Shown: piece after piece, positions 1-12,700 of the stretch | How the letters are laid out: each line of letters starts with the position of its first letter | Position numbering within the stretch: the stretch's first letter is position 1 | From: Lineus longissimus | Lineage: Eukaryota; Nemertea; Pilidiophora; Heteronemertea; Lineidae | Assembly: GCF_910592395.1 (NCBI RefSeq) | Contig: NC_088315.1 | Coordinates: 4,776,501-4,840,500 of the forward strand | Reading direction: 5' to 3' | Length of the DNA: 64,000 nucleotides | Translations under genes and position numbers: made by a program | Notes under the pieces: generated by a model | The model's database searches: none | What the model was told of the DNA's origin: nothing | What the model saw: only the letters and a program-made list of their open reading frames with translations

Positions 1-837
1 ACTGTATGCTTTGTAAAAATACATGTATCTTCAATTCTAGACTTCCAAGTTTTGGAAAATTTGACGATGTTAACAGGTTGTTGGAATGGCTATTTTGGCC
101 ACGGAGGTAATTGCAAGTGCCAGACAAATCATGTAGCGGTATATCTTTGTAGAATCTCGTCAAAGAGAATGCTAATGATGTTCCTCATACTTTTTCATTT
201 CCATACCTTGATAATGAATGGTTCGTATTGGATACCAACCTATGTATAGTTCTGTTCTTCTTCCTTGGGTAGTTGCACCTGTAACATATCATGTAGAAAG
301 AATAAGATTACCATCTGCTGCCTAACTATTGTATACTTGTAAGCTAGTGAATGCTAGAACAAGTCTAGCGGAGAGCGATCTCTGCCTTTCCACTTTGTAC
401 AGTCCTGGTCATAAATAAGTTATATGATTTTGACATGCTATCCAACAACATCCACCAGATCAGACTATTCCACATCAACCTTGAAACTACAAGATAGCTT
501 GATTAGAATTTGTAATATTTTTGAAAGTTTTATTGATAAATTTAATTAGTGGCTCATTTTTTTGCAAATTAGCTTGCACTTATAGGTGAATTGTATATAG
601 AGTTAGTTTTGCATGTTGGATACCGTCCGCAGATAAGTTGGTTACAATTCCATTGTTAACTTTAGAATTAGAATTTTGTAAAAAGGGAGACTGACGTTGT
701 ATTTATACGCACGTAAAGCAAATTACAAATTTTAGTGATTCTTTACGACGGAACCATCACACAGAATTCCTGTAACCTTCTCACTATATTGATGTTTCTT
801 TAGTGATTTACACCAGCCTTGTAACCTTTCAGCTGTA

Positions 838-1080
838 CACTCTTAGAAATAAAGGTTTTTTAGCTTCTGAATTAAAACCTTGAGAGGTTTCTCGGCCAAC
901 ATATGCAAGTATGGCCCCCGAAAGCGTGGAGGTTTTATGATAAGGTGAAAACCCCCAAATGGTTTTGAGATTATGAAAACCTCTGAGATCATTTCACGTA
1001 GCTGAAAAACATCTATGGAGAGCTTATTTGTATTGGCCGAAAAACCTTTCAAAAGCTGAAAATGTTTATTTCTAAGAGTG
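838..1080. mobile_element. MITE-like element with terminal inverted repeats and TA flanks
   Basis: The two ends are inverted copies. The left end reads CACTCTTAGAAATAAA and the right end is its exact reverse complement. The match continues imperfectly inward to about 36 bp through a TTTT-AGCTT-TGAA stretch. Each end is bordered by the dinucleotide TA (836-837 and 1081-1082), as expected for insertion at a TA target site. The interior is about 170 bp without an open frame, so this is a non-autonomous element. TA flanks point to a Tc1/mariner-type mobiliser by family knowledge. The actual source family is not visible here. Confidence 0.72.
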
Positions 1081-1238
1081 TAGAGAAATCTGTCCCCACC
1101 GGTGGTATCTCATAATTTTGCTAAGGAAGTCTGGGGCTGGTGTATCCAACCTCTTGTTTGTTTCTCCTCAGCCCTCTTCTCTCCGTCTATCTCAGCACTC
1201 ACTCTCTCTCAGCACACTGTGTCCTCTGTCCATTCCAG

Positions 1239-1402
1239 CTGACGCCTCACCACAGAGCCCCACAAGTAAAGTACCAGGCTGTGGCCACCCGAACTGTCGA
1301 TGTCCCTGTTACAATTGTAATCCTGGCGGGAACATTGCCACCCCGACTTTGGACTTTAAGGAGAGACCATTTGAAATTTATCAGCGCAGTAAGAAGAAAT
1401 GA
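1239..1402 (+). CDS. Candidate alternative last exon A of the STAC-like gene (cysteine-cluster tail)
   Basis: A strong pyrimidine tract ends in CATTCCAG at 1238. The exon then reads open for 54 codons to TGA at 1400-1402. It starts in phase 1 (two bases completing a codon), the same phase used by the exons at 9788, 10209 and 11866. The peptide begins ADASPQSPTSKVPG, has a compact cysteine cluster (GCGHPNCRCPCYNC) and ends in a basic tail (QRSKKK). I do not recognise a domain; the cluster could bind zinc. It is followed by long UTR-like sequence with AATAAA signals. It may instead be the last exon of a separate gene that starts left of the window. No initiation codon is claimed, because it is read as a 3' terminal exon. 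Confidence 0.5.
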
Positions 1403-4339
1403 AACATGGATTATAACTTTAACGGATTTACCTCTTCATCATTCGAACTTGCAGCAGGCTGCTAACTGTTGCTAAAGGTTTGGAGCATTGTAAGGCAATG
1501 CGGAAGTTCATTTTTCATCTTGTTGGCAGAGTTTCAGCTATGGACAGACGTTTGTTGTTGGCTGGAGTCATTGTTAGGCAACTCTGTTGTTGTTAACACT
1601 TTTCGACAATATTAAGAATCAATGTTGTGGCCAGTTGCAGCTCAGGAACCAGGATGACAGTGATGGCAGTGACGGGCAAGCTTCAGGACAAGATGACTTG
1701 TACATCTACCATCATTTCCCGGATTAACACTTCTTAGAGAGAACCAGACATCTAAATCGTTCCCTAGCTCCAACACATTTTTCAGTAGAAACTTTAGGAC
1801 ACTCTACATGCAAGAACTGATATCAATCCTGTATTGACCGTGGTGTTGTCTACGACTGCAGGACTCTGAGTCTAATGCTAACTGCCATCAACCCGTTAAA
1901 TGATGGGTAGATAGATATCTGCCCTCTTTTAAGACGTGGTGACAATCTGTCTATCTCAATTGCTGTATTCTATCGTCTTGTCTCCTCCTCGAACACTTAA
2001 GCGTGCCATGACAACTACTTAAGAAATCGGACTCAATATTGCCAATTCTATGATATAATTGGGTCGATCAGGAATGTTAGGATGCCATTAAGAGTCAGAT
2101 GTACCATGTACCATGTCACACATTGATGTGATCATGCTGTAGAAGGGAATTTTAGGATAGCATTAAAAAACAGATGTATGTTGTCAATCATTGAGAGAAA
2201 AGCAGATATTGTGCGTTGTCTGTATCAAGATGACTTGCCAATCATTCTGATGTTCATCATTTGTTGTGAAACGTACTAAAGACGGCCAGTGCCATACCAC
2301 GTTTAAGGAGGGGTTTGAGGTGAAATAAGGGATAAAGAGAGAAACACACTTAGTAAAAAAGCTATAGGCCAACAGCACCAAAAGGCCAACAGCACCATCA
2401 GGACTCCCTACAAAATCTGAGAAACTGACAAAGACGTCTGGCCGGGTCTCAGGACTTGAGTTGAACAGAGCTCAGGGTTTTCATCAAGGGTCATAATGAG
2501 CATACATTCCTTTGGTAACTATGCTTAAGCTTTAGAATGTGACTTCAAGTTACAGAGAATTGGCCCCTGATGCAGGCAAGTTTGAAGATTCGCTAACAGA
2601 GGGAATAAAAAACTTACTCAAATTCATCTCGATGACTATAAAAGAATGGTACTTTATTGTATCAATAAATGTGTTGTAAAATTGTTTGCCTAGAATCTTT
2701 CAGCTTTTACTCCATGGATACATGTAGGTGACCATTCCTCAGAGAATTTTGCAGTTGAGAATATATGCATTCTGAAGGGGGCAGATTCTGGTTCAATTCC
2801 TCTGTAATACACTTGCAAACAGTTGAAAAAGGGTCAGTTGGTTTGAAGCTGAAAGATTGTGGGCCAGGAGGTTGATTTCATCCGAGGTTTAAGACAATAT
2901 ATGTACAATGGTGAACATTTCCAGTGGAAATGTATAGTGATATCAGGTAAACTTGGGATGGAATTGACCTTTAATTACATGTTATCAATTTATTTATTTA
3001 TTTATCGCATCATTCGCTTTTTGATGATGTCAGCAAGAATTTTGTAAATAATCGGCAATAGACGCTCTTCCAAAAGATGTATTTATGTCAAAATAAATTT
3101 TACAATAATATATATAAATATGTATAAATCAGTTATTCAACTTTCGACCTGTTATTGTGATCTAAAGAGATGTATATAGTTTATTGGTGAGAAAATTTGT
3201 TACGTCATTTGAAATTTCTACCCTACTGTATTAACTCAGTTAAAAAGATTTTAAGGTTGAAGTATAGTTTTGATGTTTTTGAGGAGATATTTTGGCCCGT
3301 TCTAGTTGAACGTCGGTTTCTTTAGAACTAGTTTTGAGTGCTTTCTGTAATAACTTTGAAGGTCAATTGAAACCATCGATTTCTTTGGCAAGAAATGTAT
3401 TTGGCAAGGTTTACAAACAGGCCATAGTCGTCTCCGCTTAAGATATTTTGCTCAGCTGATATCATATTCATTTCATATCACTCATTTAATGACAGATACT
3501 ATGAAATTGGTGTAGGCTGGATTTCATTGGGAGGGGGGGGGGGGGGTGATGAACTTGTGAACAAAGCCACATGTGATTTGTTTTAACTTTACTACATTTT
3601 ATGTATTGATAATGTTGTATACTTAGAATGGAGTTTTAGTCTATGCATGCACAAGCGTTTGAAAGCTATGCACAGAAAGTTCCGTTTTTTCTTCCCATAT
3701 GTACAATATTACTGTGTATTTTGCCCTTGATCTTCTTTGTGATTTTGATAGTTTATTTGTCTTCCTTATTATGTGAAATCTGGACTGATTGCTGATGAAG
3801 GTTGTTTCCAATTCAAATTTTATTTCAGATATCCTAGATTTTCTCCCTTGGATTTATGGATTGGGTGTTAGTTGGAAATTGGTCTTGTCGGATGAGCAAG
3901 TGCATCACATGATTTAGGTTCCTCTGTTCCTCTAAAGCCACTGTTAATTTGATGGAAGGTCTCTTTAGGGTAGTCCCAGAACATCATCTTAGTCCATATC
4001 TCAGAAATAGGATTCTGTTTGGGATGTTCACTCATGCTCACCCCTATATGAAAGCAGAAAGAAGTTTCTGGTATCTTAAAGGAAAGATAGTGACGACAAA
4101 TTTTCGTAATAGCAGTTTTTGTTAGGCTTGGGTGGGACAAGATATTGAGATCCCCGTGCAACATACGTTGACTTTGTTGATGGAATTTATGAGGTAAAGC
4201 CAGTCAACGGTCTACATGCCTGTTCTAAATGCTTGCCCTTGTATCAGTAAACACATTGTCATGTTACATTGTCTGTCTCATCATGAACTCTGTCTGCTCT
4301 TCATAGCTTGTGTGTTTGTCCATCTTGGTCCTTTTGTGT

Positions 4340-4600
4340 GCGTATGTATGTTGGTTTGTCTTGCCATTGGCTGGGCTTGGTCATGTGACGTCTGTGACTG
4401 GTCCTGCCATTGGCTTGGCCACATCATGTGATGTTTGTTGGCCTGCAAGTGGCTCGGCCTGAACAATACTGTCATACCATTGCCTCTGGCTCATCATGTG
4501 ATATCTTAGCTGCGTTGCAATGGGCTGGCGATGATCATGTGATGTCTAAACAAGCCAAGTCATTGGCTGGACCAACTGCGTGGTTGATGTCCGGTTGAGT
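4340..4600. repeat. Degenerate tandem repeat built on CCATTGGCTGG and ATCATGTGATGT
   Basis: The words CCATTGGCT(G/T)GG and (A/G)TCATGTGA(T/C)(G/A)T recur four to five times at irregular 50-70 bp spacing, with substitutions. Further right (4600-4720) a second simple pattern of TGACCTTCACC / TGACCTTGA words follows. The copies are too diverged for an exact unit, and no coding constraint is apparent although short open frames run across on both strands. Confidence 0.5.
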
Positions 4601-5727
4601 GTGTGATTGACCTTGAACATTGTGTTATGTTCGTGACTGACCTTCACCTTTGACCTCTGTGTTTTGGCCGTGACCTTCATGTTACATGTCATATCACTGA
4701 CCTTCACCTGTCTTTGTTTAATGTGACGTGCCCTGGCCTCGTGTACTAACATCAATTAAGCAACTATATCATACCTTTGATGCTTTGTATTTGAGGAATA
4801 AAAGCTATTTTTGGGTTACATTATCCATCTTGCAGAGTAGAAATGGACCACAAATGGCATATCAGCAGTTTACTACTTGTCTGGTATATCAAGATTATTG
4901 TGAAAAATTTCTTTGCTGTTTACATTTGCCTGTCTTTGCAATCTTGAGAGAAGGTATTGGTGGCAAATGAGCTGATGTAAGCAATATTTCTGTGGTCCAT
5001 TTCATTTAATAACTTCAATAATCACAATGTATTGGTTTACTTGACCTGACCTTCTCGAATCCTGTATATTTCTTGTGCAACCTAATTTCCTTTCCAATAA
5101 ACATTGAACTGTTCAATTCTGTAAAATCAAATTCTGTCTCAGACTTCTCTGTTGTTAATTCTTGTCATTAGAGTTGTTTAAACTGGTGTCCATAGCATAC
5201 ATCTCAAACTTGTGAGATTCTACATGCCGGAGATTTCAAATGGATACCACTGTGGCAGTATTCCAGAAGATCTAACAATACCAGTAATGCTGAGTTATGT
5301 TACCAGATGCTGGTCTTGTTAATACTCTATAAGTCAAAATGTAACATGTAGCATAACTGTATGGTGCTGATTGGTAGTGAAGTAGGAGGAAACCGGATGA
5401 AGGGAAACCAATGGGTGGAAAAACCTTGGCTAGCCCACTAGGTAGGTTAATTTGCATGAGAGGCAAAGGGCATGTACCAGGGGTATAGTTGTGTAGGCTA
5501 TTTGGTGACTTTATCATACCCTGGTCATAGTTGCCGCTGAGTTCTGTCATACATTTGCTTGCCTATTATCCTTTGACCTGGCATCAACATCTATTGTGAG
5601 GAAAAAACACATGAAACCAAGTGGCCCACGTGACAAACTTCACATGAGCTGCTTTCATGAGTAGGCTACAATCTTGGTATGATAGATTCAACTCGAAGCC
5701 ATGTACCTTGTGTCAAAATTTGAAAAC

Positions 5728-5801
5728 TGAAGCACTGAGAACAAATACTGCACACGCCCTTCTTTAAGACCATGAACTTGTACAGTCTTCTCAGTGCTTC
5801 A
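5728..5801. repeat. Short perfect inverted repeat (14-bp arms)
   Basis: TGAAGCACTGAGAA at 5728-5741 is matched by its exact reverse complement at 5788-5801, with a 46-bp spacer. Outside the arms the flanks show weaker complementarity. It could be a remnant foldback element or a transcript hairpin. Nothing in the sequence decides between them. Confidence 0.6.
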
Positions 5802-6587
5802 ATTGTGAAAATTGCATGTGAAATTAACAAGAATAAAAACTGTATACAATATTTTATGTAAGATTAGCAGAGGTGAAGCTTTTGGGGACTGTTGTTGGAC
5901 AGGCGTGTTGGGATACTTCGAACTTCACTTTACCCAGTTTATTCAGGGAATCCATCAAGTTAGCTAATATTGCAAAACTCTCGATTAGAACACAGTCCAC
6001 AACAGTCTTTCTCAGCCTCAAGGTCACTTCTGTACAATTCCTTATAACATTAGACTCATTTCTATTTGATACAACTTTTACTTTATTGCACCATTTTCTC
6101 TGCCTCATAGCCTCTGACCAAGCTATCGGATATCTAGTTGCCAATTGTGTACATGAGATGGACCTCCTCTGACCATGCCATTCATGTCCAGTTGCCATTA
6201 TAAGATGGACCTCCACTTCACAGGAGAGGACCTGTTTCCCTTACATGGAGAGTAACCAGTTGAAAGAAGTTTGTGGTCATCTTCTGAAGTGCTGTATGTC
6301 TGAGGCTTTGAGGCAGTTTCTTTTGTTTGTGTTTCTTGAACAGCTTCAGCAAGATTATTCAGTTGGATCCATAAATTGAAGAAGCATGGCCATCTTTTAT
6401 CGGGAGGTACAACCGGTTCATGTCCAAGGGTTTCTGACGGTGGTACAGTTGGACTGAATGAATTACTGAGTTACAATAATCATGGACTTGACACCGCAGA
6501 GACTACTCAAATTTCTGTCTTGCTGAGCTGTTTGCTTTATCATTTCTGTTCATTGCACAGCACTTAGCATTTCTTTTTCCGATTCAG

Positions 6588-6640
6588 CACCACCTGCACC
6601 GACAAGCGCAGGACCATCAGATCCCGGCAGTCCAAAGTGA
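6588..6640 (+). CDS. Candidate alternative last exon B of the STAC-like gene (short Pro/Ser tail)
   Basis: The acceptor TTTTTCCGATTCAG ends at 6587. In phase 1 the exon encodes APPAPTSAGPSDPGSPK followed by TGA (6638-6640), so it shares entry phase with exon A and with the downstream exons. The peptide is a low-complexity Pro/Ser linker. An alternative reading is an internal exon: a donor-like AAA|GTGAGG at 6635 would splice in phase to the exon at 9788 if entered in phase 0 (peptide beginning HHLHRQAQ). The sequence alone does not decide. Either way it sits upstream of the SH3 exons. Confidence 0.42.
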
Positions 6641-9600
6641 GGCAAAGCGGCATTTCTCGTGATAACAGAATAATCATTGCAACAATTGCCGCGTCGTTAT
6701 TGATCATCCGTGGCATGCTGGGATACGTTGACATTGATACGGCGATATGCTGATGTATCGTTCATGAATGATAGACACATCTGACCAAAGCACAAAGGAT
6801 TGAATTGGTTTTGATTCCTGCCACCAGGGCAGAGGTCTGACTTGAACGGTGCTATTCATGTTAAAATAGATCACTGTTTTTGACTCGATCCGCTTGAGGA
6901 TTATGTACAGTTCTGAGTTTGTTGACTTTTAAATGTTCTGTCTTGATCAACTTTTCCAAGTGATTTCGTTCCTCAGCTCACAGTGAATGTGTGTCCTCAA
7001 CTGACCCACTCCTAAACCAAACATGATTAGACTCTTAAACAACAGAACAAGAACAAGAAGTTTCGACAGTATTATTCTTGATCAGTACCAATTTTCATGA
7101 TTTTAAATCAACATTTGTTTTAGAGGGAATGGACCAAAAGAGACACCTCCTCTTCTCTTAATGAAGAAACTCCAAAACGTGTCTTGAGTTGGTCAGTACT
7201 TGCACTTAAAAAGTCAGTGTCAGTTATTCAAACTACATTTGTTCTTAACCATTTTCACTTATTTGTATAAAGAAAGAAGGTTATTTGAGCGCTCCCTAGA
7301 CAAACAATGTCTGTTGCAGCGACTAGAATGAAAAGCGGACGTTGATTAGTTAAATCGCTGTTAATCATCATGTTGTCATAGTCACGTCGCAGCGACACTG
7401 CAGCGACAGAATTTGCTTGTTGCGGGTTGCGTTTTATTTTGACAGAGTTTCATGACATACGGGTTTGTTTGTACAGTCGAGATGTTTATTGTTATTGTAA
7501 TGGCAACCTATTGTTTTACTCAAGTTTTCAGTATTGTAGAGTCACATTTAAAGTGTAGTTTGCCCAAGGGCACTGAACTTTCTACCAACACCTTAAGTGG
7601 CGCTGGGAGTCTCATGCATGGGACGCTGTTACCGTTTGCAGTTGTGTACTGTTGCATGCACTCCTTGGTCTCCATAATAAGGTACACTCTAACGACATAA
7701 GGCCTGATTTAAAATGTACATAGTTTACATTTATTTATATCTATTGTTATTATGTTATATTGTAAAGGACTGATGGTGAATACCTTAAATTTTGTTAGAT
7801 TTGTTGACTCGTTAGTGCTAAATATTGTCGGTAATGCATCATAATTTTTTTATATATTTAGTTATAAACATACTAACCACCAGAACATCCTTGTGTTTAG
7901 CAAACAATGGCACAATCTTAAAGTCATCATCAGTTCTGACCGGAGAAGTGTTTTTGTATCAGTTGTGCTATTGATCAATTACCTCGTTTAAATGGACAAT
8001 TTATGTAACAATCGTATACCAACTCAAGTCTATTCTGATGCACATGTGTAGATGACCCTTAATTTCACCTGAGTATATAAGGAACCTTTATTGTCACTCT
8101 AAACCAGTAATCGATCCACGATGGGTAAGTTGCAGCCCGATTAAGCTGTTTTGCCCTACACCAGTCATGCCTGTCGTAGCTTAATGATAGGGCTGCAGGT
8201 TCTCCGATTGTCATTCCTAAAAACGATTTTATGGAAAACAGTTTCGCATTTTGCTCTGTCAAGTTGAACATGGGCAAGATTCAGCGAGTTATGTAAATTT
8301 ATTTGGCCACTTGTCGGCACTGCTTGATCAAGCTATCATACATCATGCTTGTGATGCCAACTGATTTGCCCGACACAGGCTGTTTGGCGGCTGATATAGC
8401 ATGATCAAGGGACAACTTGCCCATCGAGGACTTGAGTGATAGCCTTCTATTTTAATGGCAATGTTTACCCCTGCTAAGGAGATTTTATGTTGTTTTAAGG
8501 TTTCCACTCATGTTTAAGACACCAAGTTTTATGCTGTTCCGTATTAAAGTATGAATCATCAATTTCAAATCATGTTCTCCTTTCTGTTTGTCCACATCTT
8601 AGATGATGTCCCGTCACTTCAATGTTTATGTGTGAATGGTCGATTGCATATCACTCGTTGCCCAAGTCACAAGTTACAATTCTAACTTTAGCAGATGTAC
8701 ATGTAGGGGCCAAGGATGGCTGAGGGTGGTCTTGGAATGACAGTCTACATTTATGCCTTTCTAATTGGTGAACTGTTCCTAATCCAGGGGATTTTCAGTC
8801 GTAATTTGTTAGGTTATAGGGATTGCAATCAAAGAAATCTGAAATTAATCCTGTTGACCAATATCGCATGAAAACAGCAAAAGATTTAACAGTTGAGATC
8901 ATTCATTGTAGTTTGAGGCAAGGTTTGCATCTCTGTAGGCCCCTGACATCAGCAAACTTGGGCTCTGCAGAAAAAATTAGGTAAAAACTGCACCGTCACC
9001 CACATCGGACAGATCTGAGACACACACTTGAGGATGTTCACCGCTGTACTTTCAACGACACTGCTACCACATAGCACACTACACTGGACCTAAGTCACAT
9101 GTCCCTTGGGCCCAAAGTCACATGGCCCGGGGGCCCCAAAGCACATGTCCCTGGGGCCCTTAAGTCATATGTTCTTGGGGTCCCTTGGCGAGAGAACAAA
9201 AGCATGTCACATCTGGTACGTATGTCTTCAACAATTTCACATCAAACTTTTTTGATTTTATAGATATTTTAATATTTTTATCTTTTCGGTAGTTTTGAAA
9301 CATTTTCTGCTAGTTTTGAAATATCTGGTGTTGTGTTTTTTGCCTTTATATGAAAGTAGTTAAATGGTTTTATTGAATCTGTTATTTGATACTAGAAATT
9401 GCTGATTTCTTAACTTCTTTGAATACAATAGCATAATTATATTATTAGCGACCTTCATATTTTGTACAGATCATGCCAAAAATAGATTTTGTATGGAAAT
9501 TTCCAGGTGACCATCGGTAGCGTTACGAACCTCGGCATGACAGGGTCCTGTAAGACATAAACCAATGTGACGTCACCGACGATCATCTCCTGGGAAGTTT

Positions 9601-9787
9601 CTCAGATCTTTATAATTTAATCTTAATCTTCTCAAGAGGAAACAATTCCTTTATGTTTGAACACTAGTCAAAGTCATTGGTAGATTTTAATCATTCCATT
9701 AATTTGTCATATACATGTAATATCATTTACAATAATTGAGATGGATTATTGAATTTTTATGATTTTGTTTCTTTGGTTTATTTCTAG
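6641..9787 (+). other. Intron or 3' UTR of the STAC-like gene; no coding seen
   Basis: I see no exon with both splice signals and a convincing peptide here. It contains a degenerate short tandem repeat at 9091-9184 and a perfect CRE-type palindrome TGACGTCA at 9568-9575, about 220 bp upstream of the first clear STAC exon. The palindrome could mark an internal promoter. Confidence 0.4.
9091..9184. repeat. Four-copy degenerate 22-25 bp tandem repeat
   Basis: Units start at about 9091, 9114, 9138 and 9160 and follow the pattern AAGTCACATGTCCCTTGGGCCC with changes and small length differences. Each unit contains a GGGCCC-like G/C palindrome. Confidence 0.65.
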
Positions 9788-12700
9788 GACATTCGTTTAG
9801 TCCACAACGACGACGAAAGAAGCTTAACATGCGGATGAAAAGCTTTTCATTGGACGCCCCTGACACACCTCGCCAGCTCCTCTCGATCGACGAAACGGCA
9901 AAAAAGAAAAGTAGTTCCAGCACGTCGTTTGCTACGTACACAGCATGCATTGGAGGTAGAGCACTGTCACTAGGATTAGACACAACCTTAACCTTTTAAG
10001 AAATTGTATTCCGCGAATTTATGAAATATCTTGACAGTATTAAGGCCTTTCTCCACATTGATGTCTTACGCTGCATTATCTGCAAGAAATGAAATTAAAA
10101 GGTTAAGGTTAAAAGGCATCTTTACACTTTTACACTAAAATCTACTCCACTTTCTAACAAAAACTTAAGATAGATATTTTTGAATGAATATTGACGGTTT
10201 TATTGCAGATCCAAAAGAGACCATGATATGCATTCGTTTAAGTAACAGTGGTATGTTTATCCCTTAAAGATGAACTGTGCCTTTTTGCTAAGCTTCACAG
10301 CTTCAGTCTGTGTATACTTCAAGAAAACATTCATCTCGACACATGCCATAAAAATACTTACTGTATTCTTCAGTGTAAACAAGCCTTTCTGACTAGTTGC
10401 AGGCATTTAGAGTACTAACATGGTGGAACTTTCCATTAAAATGGGGAACTCATTTCGTTCTTGCTGTTCAGAGAGAGTCAACTGTATTACGGCTCATCCA
10501 CTGACTCTCTTCAAATTCCCATCAAGTTTCCTCTGGTTTCCTGAAGATAGTGAGACTCAACTGAAACGTTCCTAGATAGTGTGATATCGCGTCACGAAAA
10601 GGATGATGACGCCACATCATGTTCCTCTATTGACAGGAACCTTAGGGTGCCAGTCTACAGACTGTTCCCTTGTGTAGTAATGGAAAAGACCCCACAAGTT
10701 CTCAGATTCATAAGGGGGCTGTCTATGGATAAGCAGCCTAATGGGAACATGATGGGAACATGATCGAAGTCAGTGGATCACCAGCAAAAGGTCATTGAGT
10801 TGCCCTTGTATAGGGAAGTTCTACCCGCTATGTAAGTTTAGTCTGAATAACTGCATGCCATCATGTCAGTGTTACACTCGGATGGTGTTAGATTAAAGAC
10901 TGCTGCAAACAAGCAAGTCAAAGGCAACTGCCTGCCTTGGAGCAATGGGTTCAGCTCAATCAAGACATTCCAGTAATATCAGTAGTTGTAACGGTGTAGT
11001 CATCCGCCCGTGATGTAGTCGGAGTGGACATTTATGGTGAACTATTAGCCCTAACTTGCATGTGTGCAGCTACTTGATACCCACTACCATAACTCGCATG
11101 TGTGCAGCTACTTTGATACCCACTGCCATAACTTGCTTGTCTACAGCAGTCTTTAGAGACATGTAGAAGACAAAATTGGTTGTTCCTGATACCAAAGTTG
11201 AATGTCACCTTGAACGAGTCGGATATTGTCATATGATTTGAAGTGCCGTGCCTGTCGAGTCAGATGATGGTTTATTGAAGAAGTGAACACGTTCCCCCGT
11301 GATTGGTCAAATTGTCCTCGATCTTGTTCATGATGTGATTTCTCTTCTCAATGTCAGTGTCGAGTGAGGTGAAAATAGTGGTGTTTTCAATGGCGGTGTC
11401 GTCATTTGTTTAACTGACTGGTGAAGTTCACTTTGGAAAGGAAGTTGGCACTCGTTTTGTACGCAATTGACCAGTGTGCACTCCAGTGTGCACTCCAGCA
11501 CCGAAAGTTTATCAGCAAGACCGCTTAATTAGACACTGTAGTCTTTTATTTGTGCATTGGATGATACATTAAACCTCTGCATGTATCACCAACACAGAAA
11601 GTGTTAGATTAGAGTTTTGTGTTTTTTTCACACTGAACACTGATCTGAAACTCCTGCTCCATGTAAATATACACCACTCGATCAGGGTAAGATATTATCA
11701 TTTCATTCAGCAGATGTCATTCAGCAGACGTCTACTGAGGCCAATACTTCACTTATATAAGATCAGACACAGTGTAATGACTTCACAAATTTGCAGCATC
11801 GTCTTCAGCTTGAAGATAAGAGCAAACGTGTACCAATTCTTAAGAACGTTCTATTCTTTTTGCAGCACCGAACAGCCCTGATACAAGTAATCTTGGGAGA
11901 AGAAAACGGGGCCTTGGAAAACGAGCGAGTTCGTTGGATACAAACAACGATGGCCGACGCGATATGACGGAAGGTCCAGGATCGCATCATTCATCACCTA
12001 ATATGTCTCCAGTAAGTGGGAGTACCCTATTCCAGTCGAGGCTTATCTTCCTGTGATAGAGAATTGGCCTCTCTCTCGGCTGGTATTGGTGTTCTCCAGT
12101 TCTCCAATTTCCTCCTACATTACTTTACCAATTGCCCAATATTGTTTAAAGCGTTATATTAAAATGTCCTAGTTGATGCTCAAATCTCAGTTCATTATTT
12201 TTGCTTTAATCACTTCAGAAATCAGGAAGACCTTCAATTCCAAGCAATGTGTATGTGGCGCTGTATAACTTCAAGGGGCGAGAGAAGGATGACCTTGACC
12301 TGAGGTAGGTTTACTTGTCCTGTGATTTCATCAGCATATCAAAAAAGAAACCTACTTTGTCCTTTAAATGAAACTTAAAACTGAGGTTCCTTGTTCCTGC
12401 ATTGGCCAGGGAAAGCAGAAGACAAGAGGACAGTTGCTTGTGTGAACTTTTTCTTTGGGCCCTCGTGCAAAGTCTCTTATGGCCAACCCCAATGGCTGCA
12501 TAAAAGTCCTGCCTTGGAGGAGAGGCACTCTCCAAACGCAGAGTGAATGAGGTAAAAGAACATTGTACAGAGTCGGCTTAAAGACTTGTGTTTGGTTTGT
12601 TTCAGGGCCGGTTGGAGAGTGAGCGCCATCGATAAGTCAGACCATGACTGGTGGAAGGGCCAGTGTAACGGCAAAGTAGGCTACTTCCCAGCGAGTTACG

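Larger units (their letters stand above)
1403..6587 (+). other. UTR-like and intronic stretch without recognisable genes
   Basis: No supported coding exon was seen. The stretch downstream of exon A looks like a long 3' UTR. It holds AU-rich element repeats at 2987-3005 (overlapping ATTTA pentamers) and possible poly(A) signals AATAAA at 2664-2669, 4797-4802 and 5096-5101. A run of 14 G lies at 3533-3546. The rest is low-complexity AT-rich sequence and short degenerate repeats, listed separately. Confidence 0.5.

Noticed and set aside
1140-1475. Overlapping 111-codon frame across exon A in another phase
   Set aside because: It disagrees with the phase-1 entry used by the gene and its composition is less protein-like than the cysteine-cluster frame.
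8280-8460. Palindrome GCTTGATCAAGC and nearby GATCAAG words
   Set aside because: A 12-bp palindrome with scattered similar words is within chance for this length, and no element borders were found.
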